Below are positions 9,176-17,916 of a stretch of DNA of 64,000 nucleotides, piece after piece (the stretch's first letter is position 1; each line of letters opens with the position of its first letter). The DNA comes from Chitinophaga fulva (GTDB taxonomy: Bacteria > Bacteroidota > Bacteroidia > Chitinophagales > Chitinophagaceae): positions 1,054,001 through 1,118,000 of the forward strand of contig NZ_JABBGC010000002.1 in NCBI RefSeq assembly GCF_012927205.1, in the 5' to 3' direction. The notes below the pieces were generated by a model. That model was not told where the DNA came from. It worked only from the letters and a program-made list of their open reading frames with translations, and searched no databases. The position numbers and the translations under genes were made by a program.

Positions 9176-9661
9176 TTATTCCACTACCCGTATGCCGCTG
9201 GCAGTGTATCTTATTTCCCTTTTGGGTGCTGTAATGGCATCGATGACTTCCTGCGGTTTCCGGGCATCTTTTGCATAGTGCTGCAACTCTTCTACCGAAG
9301 TAATATTCTGATAAGCTTCACCGTCCAGCACAATGGTTTTCCCTTTGATATCGAGCGGAACAAAGAATCCATAATTTTTCATCTTCACAAACGCCGTGGT
9401 ACTGTCATTCACTTTCAGTTGCATCCAGCATCCTTTTTTAGGACACACGTCCAGTACCTGTGCTTTGATTTTCACCGCAACTTTACCAGTGTCATTCTTC
9501 AACAGGGAAGGGAGTTTGGCTGCATCTACAGCACCGGCTGCCGTAGTACCGGCACCGTAAGTGGTATTGAGGGTTGCTTTTCCTTTGGGGGGCTGTGCTA
9601 CCGCAGCCAGACCGGCTGTCATCAACAGTAGGCACAACATTGCTTTGTATTTCATGTTCAA
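9176..9661 (-). CDS. Secreted DUF4920 domain protein
   Basis: A 161-residue protein with a signal peptide ending near LAAVAQ, so periplasmic or exported. The body matches the DUF4920 pattern: a start rich in Gly and Thr (GKATLNTTYGAGT), the conserved VCPKKGCWM motif with two Cys residues, the segment VKMKNYGFFVPLDIKGKTIVLDG, and ending in IRYTASGIRVVE. The Cys-Pro-Lys-Lys-Gly-Cys-Trp motif could bind metal or form a disulphide. The biochemical function is not established. The methyltransferase follows downstream on the same strand, with a relic repeat of this gene's tail between them. Confidence 0.75.
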   Translation of the reverse strand: MNMKYKAMLCLLLMTAGLAAVAQPPKGKATLNTTYGAGTTAAGAVDAAKLPSLLKNDTGKVAVKIKAQVLDVCPKKGCWMQLKVNDSTTAFVKMKNYGFFVPLDIKGKTIVLDGEAYQNITSVEELQHYAKDARKPQEVIDAITAPKREIRYTASGIRVVE

Positions 9662-9848
9662 ATAGGTTTTGTACTAAGATAAGAAAGAACTATTGACTAT
9701 TACCATAGACTATTCTTTACATATCTTACAAAAACGTTAAAACTCCTGTAAATGGTCAGGCGCCCCTGGCATTAAGTCGTATATTTGACCCATCGAAAAA
9801 TGCGTGGAACAAATCACCAATCTATAAACGCCTAAATCTATAAATGCC

Positions 9849-9868
9849 CCCAGGGCTAAAGCCCTGGG
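9849..9868. repeat. REP-like palindrome, copy 1
   Basis: Two perfect 9-base arms (CCCAGGGCT and its complement) separated by AA, followed by CTAC. The same palindrome with loop GA and the same CTAC flank occurs at 23222-23241. The GC-rich stem in AT-rich intergenic DNA fits a dispersed REP-like extragenic element. Confidence 0.7.
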
Positions 9869-9919
9869 CTACTGTTGTTGTTCTTTGTTGAGATTGTATT
9901 ACTTTAAAAATATATTGTC

Positions 9920-10678
9920 ATGAAACGATTGGAAAACAAAGTAGCCCTTATCACGGGCGGGGCAGGAAGCATTGGCCAGACGACCGCAAAATTATTCATT
10001 GAAGAAGGTGCTAAAGTAATGCTTGTTGACCTCGACGAATCCGCTTTAAAGAAGGCAGCAGCTGAGCTGGGGCCAGACGCAGCCTATATAGCGGCCGATG
10101 TCACTGTGGCGGCTGATGTAGCGCGATATGCCCAGGAAGCCGTCAAAAAATTCGGAAAGATTGATATCTTCTTTAACAACGCCGGTATCGAAGGCGTGGT
10201 AAAACCTATCACCGAGTTTCCTGAAGATGTGTTTGACAAAGTGATGGCCGTGAACGTAAAAGGTGTTTTCCTGGGCTGTAAATACGTGCTGCCGCAGATG
10301 AACGACGGAGCCAGTATGATCATCACTTCTTCTGTGGCCGGCCTTGGCGCATCGCCTAACTTTGTGGCCTATACGACCAGCAAACACGCCACCCTTGGCA
10401 TCATGAAAACAGCCGCGCTGGAAGCCGCTCCCCGTAAGATACGTGTTAACAGCATACACCCGTCACCGGTAGACAACCGGATGATGCGTTCCATTGAAGA
10501 AGGTTATGAACCCGGCAAAGGGGAAGAGATGCAGAAAATGTTTGCGGCCGGCATTCCTTTGGGCCGTTATGCTAAACCATTGGAAATCGCTAAGTTGGTC
10601 CTGTTCCTCGGCTCAGACGACAGCCAGTTTATCTCCGGCGCCCAGTATGTGATTGATGGCGGTTCTTCCGCTAAATAA
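9920..10678 (+). CDS. Short-chain dehydrogenase/reductase (SDR)
   Basis: A 252-residue classical SDR. The cofactor motif TGGAGSIG (12-19) is followed by an Asp at the end of strand 2 (VDLDE), suggesting NAD preference. NNAG is at 86-89. The catalytic Ser138, Tyr151 and Lys155 are in SSVAGLGASPNFVAYTTSKHA. The C-terminus FISGAQYVIDGGSSAK is typical. The family performs NAD(P)-dependent oxidation or reduction of an alcohol or ketone; the substrate is unknown. It is a single gene preceded by a REP-like palindrome and followed by a terminator. Confidence 0.9.
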   Translation: MKRLENKVALITGGAGSIGQTTAKLFIEEGAKVMLVDLDESALKKAAAELGPDAAYIAADVTVAADVARYAQEAVKKFGKIDIFFNNAGIEGVVKPITEFPEDVFDKVMAVNVKGVFLGCKYVLPQMNDGASMIITSSVAGLGASPNFVAYTTSKHATLGIMKTAALEAAPRKIRVNSIHPSPVDNRMMRSIEEGYEPGKGEEMQKMFAAGIPLGRYAKPLEIAKLVLFLGSDDSQFISGAQYVIDGGSSAK

Positions 10679-10704
10679 ATGACTTACTAACCCATTCAGA
10701 TAAT

Positions 10705-10728
10705 GGCTTCCCTCAGACGGGGGAAGCC
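10705..10728 (+). terminator. Intrinsic terminator after the SDR gene
   Basis: Arms GGCTTCCC (10705-10712) and GGGAAGCC (10721-10728) with an 8-base loop, followed by a T-rich stretch. It lies 27 bases after the SDR stop, facing the convergent GNAT gene. Confidence 0.8.
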
Positions 10729-10745
10729 TTCATTTTATTATTGGT

Positions 10746-11489
10746 TTATATAGTATGCGCGTAAGTAATCACCTCTTTCACCGGTTCAAAGCCCAGGCGG
10801 GTATAAATTGGCAACCCCGCCTTGGAAGCATGCAGCACACAATAACGTTTGCCATCTTCCACACATTCCTTCAGCAACCGCGTTGTCATCGCAGCGGCCA
10901 GTCCTTTCCCCCGGAATTCCGGTAGCGTACCGATAAAATGCAGACCGGCATTACCGGCTTCATCGTAAAATATCAGCCCGCTGCATGCAGGGGCGCCGTC
11001 AACGGTACCGATAAAGACTTTTATTTTATTTTCCTGTCCAAGCAAACAGGCCACTACGGCGCCGTCTACACGATAATTAAAAGAACCTGCCGCAATGGTG
11101 GCGAAGGTGTAAGCATCCGCCTCACTTTCTGCCAACCGGAAAATGATCTTGTCAGAACACTCCCCCGGAGGATTTTCCCGCAGGTAGATGATCATGCCTT
11201 GCAACGTCAGTTTAGGCTGAAAGCCCATTGCTGTCAGCTGTGGCTCAAAAGCTTCCGCTACAGACGCTGTAAAAGTGACTGCATCGGGCAACAGCCCTTC
11301 TTTTATTTGTGTGGATATTTCCGCCAGTGCTGCTGCGTCCTGTACATCAAATACACGCCGGGGCCAATCAGACCCTTCAGGCATAATGGCTTTAAAGGAA
11401 GGCGCCGTAGTGAGCAGGCCTGCCCGCTCTCCTACGTACGCCCAATGTTCAAACAGGTTTCCGATAATATGTTTCTCTTCTTGTTCCAT
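10746..11489 (-). CDS. GNAT-family N-acetyltransferase
   Basis: A 247-residue protein from the ATG at 11489 (MEQEEKHIIGN); an ATG six codons upstream is less likely. The C-terminal half is a GNAT domain: FIGTLPEFRGKGLAAAMTTRLL carries the acetyl-CoA loop (R/Q-x-x-G-x-G/A), followed by YCVLHASKAGLPIYTRLGFEPV, the usual last strand-helix pair. The N-terminal half (about residues 1-130) is probably a degenerate GNAT-like domain, as in two-domain members. The substrate cannot be predicted. Confidence 0.8.
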   Translation of the reverse strand: MEQEEKHIIGNLFEHWAYVGERAGLLTTAPSFKAIMPEGSDWPRRVFDVQDAAALAEISTQIKEGLLPDAVTFTASVAEAFEPQLTAMGFQPKLTLQGMIIYLRENPPGECSDKIIFRLAESEADAYTFATIAAGSFNYRVDGAVVACLLGQENKIKVFIGTVDGAPACSGLIFYDEAGNAGLHFIGTLPEFRGKGLAAAMTTRLLKECVEDGKRYCVLHASKAGLPIYTRLGFEPVKEVITYAHTI

Positions 11490-11580
11490 GTGTCTAGATA
11501 AGACCACAAAAATAGCAGTCTCACCAATGTAAGTAGTAGTCCACTGTCAAATGGAGCGGTAGTCCAGTTTGCATTATCTG

Positions 11581-13458
11581 CTACTTACAATAAGTCTTCA
11601 GCAGCTGTGGGGCCTGCTGCGATCCCAGTATCGCGGCCTGTTGCAGGTCCTGGCAAGCTTTGGGACGGTCATTCAGCATCAACCAGCTCACGCCGCGGCC
11701 CAGGTACACATCTGCCTCAGCAGGTTTCAGCGCCAGGGCTGCTGTAAAGTCAGCAATCGACTGCCGTATATTTTTCTTCCTGTCACGCTCGTACACGCCT
11801 TTGAAATACAACAGCCGCTCGTCTTTCGGATAGGCCTGCATCAGCGAGGCGAAGAAACGGTCATTGTCCGCCGACTGTGGCCAGAGCTTCACAAACAATA
11901 CCGCCAGCGCTTCTCTTTCCCGGTTTTGTATGACATACACGGGTGCAAAAGTGCTGTCATTCAGAAAAGCAGCGATCGGCATATTCGTATAGTTCTCACC
12001 GGTATAGTGCGACTCCCAGATGACCAGCTGCCCCGGCTGCATCACCGTTTTACTGCTGGCCGATATCCCTCCGGTGCGCACGGTATCATTGGGATGGCGC
12101 CCGGCAGCCCAGAAATACCACGGGTGATTACAATAGACCTTCTGCTGCTGCAACGGTCCCTTGGCCACAAAGGCGGTCATCCCATTCATGCCCCATCTTT
12201 CTTCATTACCATGACTACCCGGATTTTCGTAGTAAAGCGTAAACAACACCTGCCATACCAACAACGCTGCTGCTATGCCATACGGCGCCTTACCCTTTTT
12301 TGAAAACGCCGGCAAAACAGCCAGCAGACAGCATACCACCAAGGCATTAAATATCGTATAGTCTTTCTTGTCAGGGTTGTAAGTCTGCCGCAGATGCAAC
12401 TCGTTGGTAAAACTCAGCCATGCCACGAGGATAATAAACACGACAAATATCCACAGCTCCCTGCGATCGCGGGACTTGACCGGCTTGGCATTCTTTTTAC
12501 TAACAGCAGGTCCGGTAAACATCTCCCACCAATAGTTAAAGCCATACACACAGATCACTGCGGCAAAAGGCGCCAGCGTGATCAGGTTACGCAAGGCGCC
12601 GCCTGACTGCCCCAAATCCATAAACACGGCAAAGGCGACATAGATCAGAAATCCAACGGTGAACTGCAAAACGATAAAATAATCTGCGAGTATTTTCTTA
12701 AGATTCTCCATATATCCCCAGAGAAAAAAGAAAAAAGCCACCGGTCCCAATACATACACGTACTTGCCAATATGGTGGGTGAGACTGACATGCCCGTAGC
12801 GGTTCTTCTTCTCGCCACTGGCCAGCACTTCCTGCACCAGCGCCAGCGGTTGACCGGTATAGGCGAACAATCCCAGGCCCCACGCAACCAGACCTACGCC
12901 CAGTAATGGAACGTACCGGTACATCCGTTGCTGTATCAAAGGGAATAACCAGAAAGGCAGGAACAGCACGCCTTCCGGACGGGCCAGTGGCAGCAGGCCT
13001 CCTACCAGCGCAAACCAGCCAAACTGTTTGCGGTAGAAAAAATAAATGCCCAGACAGACTAAAAAAGATGCCAGCGGCTCTGTCATCGCATCTCTTGAAA
13101 TGCCAAACAGAAATGTCTGGAACAACAGGAAAACCATGACCACCAGCGCATGCGGCACACCTTTATGTTTGAGCGCCTTGTACAGTAAAATACCCGACCC
13201 CGCTGTCAGCAACACCATGGTCACCACAATACCCATCCTGCCGAAAAGCTGTACCGGCAAATAAAACAGCACCACAAACAATGGCCTGTTCCACGAAGAA
13301 AAGAACTCCTTCGGATGTTTACCAGCGTCCTGTACGTTCAGGAAGCGGCTGATAGCATCATCGTCCCAGGTGTAATTGGAGAGCTGCGACCATACCAGGG
13401 AGACGACCACAAATACCAGCGCGCAGATCAGATAATCGTATTGTTTCCATTTTTTCAT
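11581..13458 (-). CDS. GT-C (GT39-like) membrane glycosyltransferase with C-terminal TPR region
   Basis: A 625-residue polytopic protein. The first transmembrane segment (about 8-25) is followed by TWDDDAISRF with acidic residues 32-34, the early acidic motif of GT-C enzymes that use polyprenyl-phosphate sugars. Many further hydrophobic segments run to about residue 400. The C-terminal 100 residues are soluble and read as TPR-like helices (YFKGVYERDRKKNIRQSIADF, ALKPAEADVYLGRG). The start overlaps the stop of the FAD oxidoreductase by four bases (ATGA), so the two are translationally coupled. A role in assembling a surface polysaccharide or glycolipid is inferred. Confidence 0.72.
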   Translation of the reverse strand: MKKWKQYDYLICALVFVVVSLVWSQLSNYTWDDDAISRFLNVQDAGKHPKEFFSSWNRPLFVVLFYLPVQLFGRMGIVVTMVLLTAGSGILLYKALKHKGVPHALVVMVFLLFQTFLFGISRDAMTEPLASFLVCLGIYFFYRKQFGWFALVGGLLPLARPEGVLFLPFWLFPLIQQRMYRYVPLLGVGLVAWGLGLFAYTGQPLALVQEVLASGEKKNRYGHVSLTHHIGKYVYVLGPVAFFFFLWGYMENLKKILADYFIVLQFTVGFLIYVAFAVFMDLGQSGGALRNLITLAPFAAVICVYGFNYWWEMFTGPAVSKKNAKPVKSRDRRELWIFVVFIILVAWLSFTNELHLRQTYNPDKKDYTIFNALVVCCLLAVLPAFSKKGKAPYGIAAALLVWQVLFTLYYENPGSHGNEERWGMNGMTAFVAKGPLQQQKVYCNHPWYFWAAGRHPNDTVRTGGISASSKTVMQPGQLVIWESHYTGENYTNMPIAAFLNDSTFAPVYVIQNREREALAVLFVKLWPQSADNDRFFASLMQAYPKDERLLYFKGVYERDRKKNIRQSIADFTAALALKPAEADVYLGRGVSWLMLNDRPKACQDLQQAAILGSQQAPQLLKTYCK

Positions 13459-15014
13459 ACTGCCTGTTTTTCTTCGTGATATTCCTGTTCTGTGTTGATG
13501 TCCCAGATATTGTCCCGGCCGGTGACCCCGTGGATGATGTTATCCACCGCCGTCATGGCTGTCAGCATGGAGTGATCTGCATTGTTGTATTTATGCATGC
13601 CGTTGCGGCCAACGAGGAACAGATTACTGATCGTATCCGTGTATTCCCGTAATTCATCAAACTGCTGATAGGTACCAAAATAAGCCGGATAGGTTTTCTT
13701 CATGCGCACGATGGTGCTGTCTCTGACATGCTCCCTTCGGATGATACCGATTTTCTGAAGCTCATCGATACCAAAGTTAATAAAGTGCTGGTCTTCCATG
13801 CTCCACAATTCATCACCTTCGTTGCAGAAGTATTCCAGTCCTATCCATACACGGTCCGGGTCACTGACCATAAACGGGCTCCAGTTATTAAAGATCTGCA
13901 ACCGGCCTACTTTTACATCGTTTTCCTGTATGTAAATCCAGTTGTCTTTGATAAGGCCGTGTTCCTGTTCGACTACCAATTTATCGAGCAGCAAGCCTAC
14001 CGTCACAAAGTCGCGGTATTCCAGGCCTGCCGCGATATCCCGCACCCGTTGCGGCACAGGGCCGTTCATGGCTGCCACCAGGTCTTTTACCGGCATCGTG
14101 GAAAAGAAGTAGTCGCCCTGAAAATGTTGTCCGGCTGTTTCCACGCTGGTTACACGGCCATCTTTCATTTGAATGCCCTTTACTTCCTGCTGCATCAGTA
14201 TTTCCCCGCCCATCGCTTTAACACGCTCCGCCACTTCTTCCCAGAGTTGTCCCGGTCCGTATTTTGGATACAGGAAACGTTCTATCAGACTGGTTTCTGT
14301 TTGTTTCTGGTGGATGTCTGCCGGCTTTTTGCGCGCTGTCATTTTTTGCAGGGCGTGTTTGATGGTTTTAGACACCGACAGTTTTTTAATTCGCTGATGT
14401 CCCCATTCGGCGTCTATTTCATTACATGGCTTTCCCCATACTTTCTCCGTATAGTCTTTGAAGAAAGTTTTGTACAGTACTTTACCGAAACGTTTGATAA
14501 AAAAATCTTCCAGCGTCTTTTCCTGTTTCCGGTAGAAGACACGGGTATACCCGTACGAAACCATGATCCTGCAAAGCCGGAACAGGCCCAGCTTTGAGAT
14601 AGTGCTCATCGACATGGTGAGCGGGTACAGGAAGAGTTTACGTTGATAATAGATTCGGGACAAACGGTCACGGATCAGCATCACCAGGTCGGGATTTTGC
14701 TGTGTGTTTTGTTTAGCCGCTACAGAAAGCGTCCGTTCCTGGCGCTGGTAGCTAATGCGTACCTGTTCGGACGGAGCGCCGATAGGCATGATTTGCAGCC
14801 ACCAGTCCATCACGCGGTCGGATTTCGAAAAGAACCGGTGACCACCGATGTCTATACGGTTGCCTTTGTAGCGGACGGTTTTGGAAATACCACCAATATC
14901 GCCGGATGCTTCCAGGATGATGGGCTTAATGTCTGTACGGGTAAGCAGTTCGTAGGCCGCTGTCAGTCCCGCCGGGCCTGCGCCTATAATAATCGCTGTT
15001 TTTTTGTCTGTCAT
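13455..15014 (-). CDS. NAD(P)/FAD-dependent oxidoreductase (UDP-galactopyranose-mutase/protoporphyrinogen-oxidase-like)
   Basis: A 519-residue flavoprotein. The dinucleotide motif GAGPAGLTAA starts at residue 11, followed by an acidic strand end (ILEASGDIGG). GGHRFFSKSDRVMDWW resembles the UDP-galactopyranose mutase/amine-oxidase group often found beside glycosyltransferases in polysaccharide loci. The C-terminal FAD block reads NLFLVGRNGMHKYNNADHSMLTAM. It overlaps the GT-C gene by four bases, so the pair is one operon. It may modify a nucleotide- or lipid-linked sugar used by its partner; the reaction is not determinable. Confidence 0.78.
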   Translation of the reverse strand: MTDKKTAIIIGAGPAGLTAAYELLTRTDIKPIILEASGDIGGISKTVRYKGNRIDIGGHRFFSKSDRVMDWWLQIMPIGAPSEQVRISYQRQERTLSVAAKQNTQQNPDLVMLIRDRLSRIYYQRKLFLYPLTMSMSTISKLGLFRLCRIMVSYGYTRVFYRKQEKTLEDFFIKRFGKVLYKTFFKDYTEKVWGKPCNEIDAEWGHQRIKKLSVSKTIKHALQKMTARKKPADIHQKQTETSLIERFLYPKYGPGQLWEEVAERVKAMGGEILMQQEVKGIQMKDGRVTSVETAGQHFQGDYFFSTMPVKDLVAAMNGPVPQRVRDIAAGLEYRDFVTVGLLLDKLVVEQEHGLIKDNWIYIQENDVKVGRLQIFNNWSPFMVSDPDRVWIGLEYFCNEGDELWSMEDQHFINFGIDELQKIGIIRREHVRDSTIVRMKKTYPAYFGTYQQFDELREYTDTISNLFLVGRNGMHKYNNADHSMLTAMTAVDNIIHGVTGRDNIWDINTEQEYHEEKQAV

Positions 15015-15318
15015 GGCAGAAATAGCTAAGCGGAATCATCACTTTCTTCCAGCACTATTCCTGTTGACAAACGGCAGACATCTCCCTAAAAATTTCACGG
15101 TCACCACTAACAGGTACCATGGTAAGAACAGGAGCCTGACAGCAGCCTTCCAGCATAGTATGGCATAATAAAAAGCACGTTCCATCATCATAAAATATTC
15201 GTGATACAGCCTGCGCGGGGCTACTGTTTGTTAACTAACTGTCACTAATACACGATGATGGAATAATACCCTTATGTCAGTATAAAAAAAGTCCGGGAAT
15301 TTTCCCGGACCCATATGT
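15015..15318. other. Intergenic region with one terminator
   Basis: About 300 bases between the FAD oxidoreductase start and the end of the DUF6882-like gene. Apart from the terminator at 15291-15310 I see no gene. It should hold the promoter of the FAD/GT-C operon near 15020-15120, but no exact consensus was found. Confidence 0.5.
15291..15310 (-). terminator. Intrinsic terminator of the DUF6882-like gene
   Basis: Perfect 9-base arms (15291-15299 and 15302-15310) with a 2-base loop. On the minus strand the stem is followed by seven Ts. It lies 8 bases past the gene's stop. Confidence 0.85.
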
Positions 15319-15993
15319 TTAGGAGAGTTGGCCGTTGAGACTGGCGAGCCGGTGTAGCTCGTCGAAGGTAGCTACAATGGTACTGCCGTTGTAGGTGGCA
15401 GACAGTTCCTTGTCTTTCATGCTTACTTCAAATGCTTTGGCTTTGAGGTAACTGGCCAATGCCTGTTGATGGTCCATTTCAAACAAAGAGATCAGTTGCG
15501 GAAAAACGGTCAGCACCCGTTGCGGGCTGTCGGTCCGTACTTTGTCTATTACGTCACTTTTGATGGTCACCAGCAGCGCGCCGCTGCCATAGTCCGCCAC
15601 ATAGTAGGCGCTGGAGCCAAACATACCGGAAGCGATCAGGCCAATATAATGTACATCGTTCACAGAACCGTCGAACTGGCCGGTAGTGAACAAGGGCAAC
15701 TGATGCTGTTCACCATAGGCTTTCAGCTGTGCGGCCTCTTGCAGGAGGTTTTCCGGGAGATCGGACTGGGTATTGGCCCAACCCCAGAGGAAGGTTTCAG
15801 ACGAATGGGAGAAAGTGCCCATGATCTGGATAGGAAACGTCAGCTGATCACCGAAGCTGATCACTCCTTCGTTGAGGTCAGCGGTCCAGTTGTTATCGCC
15901 GATAACGGCGGACAGGTCATTCTGTTTATCCAGTGCTATACCGCCATATTGTGCGATAAGGTCCTTCGCGGACAGGGCTGTTGATTCAGACAT
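15319..15993 (-). CDS. DUF6882-like cytoplasmic protein
   Basis: A 224-residue protein without a signal peptide or membrane segment. The pattern SETFLWGWANTQSDLPENLLQEAAQLKAYGEQHQ, followed by a beta-rich core with GLIASGMFGSSAYYVADYGSGALLV, resembles the DUF6882 family, which has no established function. It is monocistronic, with a clear terminator, and is divergent from the alpha/beta hydrolase at 16148. Confidence 0.6.
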   Translation of the reverse strand: MSESTALSAKDLIAQYGGIALDKQNDLSAVIGDNNWTADLNEGVISFGDQLTFPIQIMGTFSHSSETFLWGWANTQSDLPENLLQEAAQLKAYGEQHQLPLFTTGQFDGSVNDVHYIGLIASGMFGSSAYYVADYGSGALLVTIKSDVIDKVRTDSPQRVLTVFPQLISLFEMDHQQALASYLKAKAFEVSMKDKELSATYNGSTIVATFDELHRLASLNGQLS

Positions 15994-16147
15994 GTTGCTT
16001 CTTTTTTATTATCAGGCGTCAAGATACATTATTTGGCGGGATTGGTGTAAATTGTAAGGGTAGTTACACCCGACAGGCATTAGGAAGTCATGTGATCATC
16101 ATCCCCCTTTCTCCCAATATTTTTCATTACCCTAAAAATTAAAACAG

Positions 16148-16837
16148 ATGGCTAACAAAGTGAATATTCTCCTTGTGCATGGCGCCTGGGGCGAAGGCAT
16201 GCATTGGAACAAAGTAATTCCTTTATTGGCAGCCGAAGGCCATAATGTGGTGGCAGTCCAGTGCCCGCTGACATCACTGGCAGATGACGCCGAAACCGTA
16301 CGCCGCGCAGCCAGTCAACTGGAAGGCAAATCACTGCTGGCAGGCCATTCCTATGGTGGCGCCATCATTACCGAAGCAGCCGGTAAAATACCGGGTACCG
16401 CAGGTCTGGTGTACATCGCCGCTTTTGCGCCGGATGAAACAGAAAACCTCGCCGGCCTGTTACAGAAGGGACAACCAGCACCTGGTGGCGCTAATATTTA
16501 TCCAGACGAGTTTGGTTTTCTGTGGATCAAAAGAGACAAGTTCAGGGAAAGTTTTTGCCAGGATGCCACCGCCGAAGAAGCCCTGGTAATGGCCTCCGCC
16601 CAGCGGCCTATCGCCGGCCGTTGTTTTGAAGACAAGCCTACCAACACCGGATGGAAACATTTCCCGGTATGGTACCAGGTATCTTCCGAAGACCGTATGA
16701 TACCACCCGATGCCCAGCGGTTTATGGCAGACCGCATGAAGGCAGAGACCATCACCCTCGATGCCAGTCACGCTTCGCTGGCCACACGACCGGTGGAGAT
16801 TGCCGGCTTCATCAGCAAGGCAGCGCAGGCCATCTGA
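16148..16837 (+). CDS. Alpha/beta-fold hydrolase
   Basis: A 229-residue hydrolase. The oxyanion motif is LVHGAWGEG (9-17), the nucleophile Ser68 lies in GHSYGG (66-71), the acid is likely Asp182 (SSEDRMIP) and the base His208 (DASHASL). It resembles the short pyrethroid-hydrolase/salicylate-esterase-like branch. No signal peptide, so cytoplasmic. The substrate is unknown. A GNAT gene follows after a hairpin. Confidence 0.85.
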   Translation: MANKVNILLVHGAWGEGMHWNKVIPLLAAEGHNVVAVQCPLTSLADDAETVRRAASQLEGKSLLAGHSYGGAIITEAAGKIPGTAGLVYIAAFAPDETENLAGLLQKGQPAPGGANIYPDEFGFLWIKRDKFRESFCQDATAEEALVMASAQRPIAGRCFEDKPTNTGWKHFPVWYQVSSEDRMIPPDAQRFMADRMKAETITLDASHASLATRPVEIAGFISKAAQAI

Positions 16838-16844
16838 AATTATC

Positions 16845-16871
16845 CAGAGCTGGCCTTGCCGGTCAGCTCTG
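16845..16871 (+). terminator. Terminator-like hairpin after the hydrolase gene
   Basis: Eleven-base arms (16845-16855 and 16861-16871) with one G-T pair and a 5-base loop, 8 bases after the hydrolase stop. The T tract is weak, so partial read-through into the GNAT gene is possible. Confidence 0.6.
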
Positions 16872-16920
16872 CTGTATCTTCCCTATATTCGCGGCGTAGC
16901 ATTTTAACGAAAAGAAAACC

Positions 16921-17415
16921 ATGCAACTGGAAGTAACCCTCCGCCGTATTACTGTAGACAACGTAGAAGACATCTGCGATTTAAGCAAAACCCTCAGCCC
17001 TGCACAACGCAATAAAGTAGCCGACAACGGTGAATCCATTGCGGTAGCCCATTATTCCGAAGACGCCTGGTTCAGGGCCATCTATGCCGGTGAAGAGCCT
17101 GTGGGTTTTATCCTGCTGCATACCGGCGCCTGTTGGAGCGACGGCATCAATTTTCCAGGTATGTTCCTCTGGCGTTTCATGATCGCCGGCCCGCACCAGG
17201 GGAAAGGATATGGCAAAAAAGCCATCGGGCTGGTATTGCGCAACCTCGCCGCCCGTAAAATTTACGAGCTGTATACCAGCTGTGGCGAAGGCGAAGCCAG
17301 TCCCCTGCCGTTTTATCAGCAACTGGGATTTACCACTACCGGTGTTTGGTATGACGATGAAATGGAGCTAAAGCTCGTATTCATCGATGCCACCGTGGAG
17401 GAATTTTTAGGCTGA
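16921..17415 (+). CDS. GNAT-family N-acetyltransferase
   Basis: A 164-residue single-domain GNAT protein. The central strand FLWRFMIAGPHQGKGYGKKAIGLVL carries the acetyl-CoA loop (Q-x-x-G-x-G), and the end (PLPFYQQLGFTTTGVWYDDEMELKL) is the usual C-terminal fold. It resembles small polyamine (SpeG/PaiA-like) or drug acetyltransferases. Its last 9 bases overlap the end of the convergent DinB gene. Confidence 0.83.
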   Translation: MQLEVTLRRITVDNVEDICDLSKTLSPAQRNKVADNGESIAVAHYSEDAWFRAIYAGEEPVGFILLHTGACWSDGINFPGMFLWRFMIAGPHQGKGYGKKAIGLVLRNLAARKIYELYTSCGEGEASPLPFYQQLGFTTTGVWYDDEMELKLVFIDATVEEFLG

Positions 17416-17916
17416 TGCCTTCTCCCGGATACCCGCCAGGTGATGATCATCATGTTCGGCCACAAAGTAAGCCAGGTCAATGATGCGCATCGGCGTCTTC
17501 AAACGTGGGTGCAGCGCGGTTTTATCCAGCTGTGCCTCCTCCAGCGCCAGCAATTTTTTCACCAGCAACGTCCGCAGTTCCCGGAAACGCTGCAGCAATT
17601 CCGGGAGTGCGGCAGCGTTATGATTCGCCTGATGGGTGCGTTGGTTCGTAAGGTCTGCCACACGCAGCTCCGGCTGTCCGTTGACAAAATCATCGAACCG
17701 GCCGGACCATAACGGCTCCATATCAGAGAGGTGCCCGGCTTCTTCCTTGATAGACCATTGTTCGCCGGATTTGTTGACCAGCACCGCTTCCGCTATGCCG
17801 CGGGTCAGCTCTTCCAACCGGGCAGGTGTGCCCGCGAGGCGTTCAATGATATCCGGCATAACGCCATTGTCTGTGATGACCGGAAATGACCGGTCGAACC
17901 ATGCTGTCCTTTTCAT
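17407..17916 (-). CDS. DinB-family four-helix-bundle protein
   Basis: A 169-residue DinB-like protein. The three metal-ligand His residues are visible: one in EEAGHLSD, and a C-terminal pair in AEHDDHHLAGIRE (H-x3-H spacing). The family binds a divalent metal and includes thiol transferases and detoxification enzymes. Its start overlaps the CatB stop by four bases, so it is translationally coupled to it. This suggests a drug or electrophile detoxification role, by inference. Its 3' end overlaps the convergent GNAT gene by 9 bases. Confidence 0.82.
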   Translation of the reverse strand: MKRTAWFDRSFPVITDNGVMPDIIERLAGTPARLEELTRGIAEAVLVNKSGEQWSIKEEAGHLSDMEPLWSGRFDDFVNGQPELRVADLTNQRTHQANHNAAALPELLQRFRELRTLLVKKLLALEEAQLDKTALHPRLKTPMRIIDLAYFVAEHDDHHLAGIREKASA

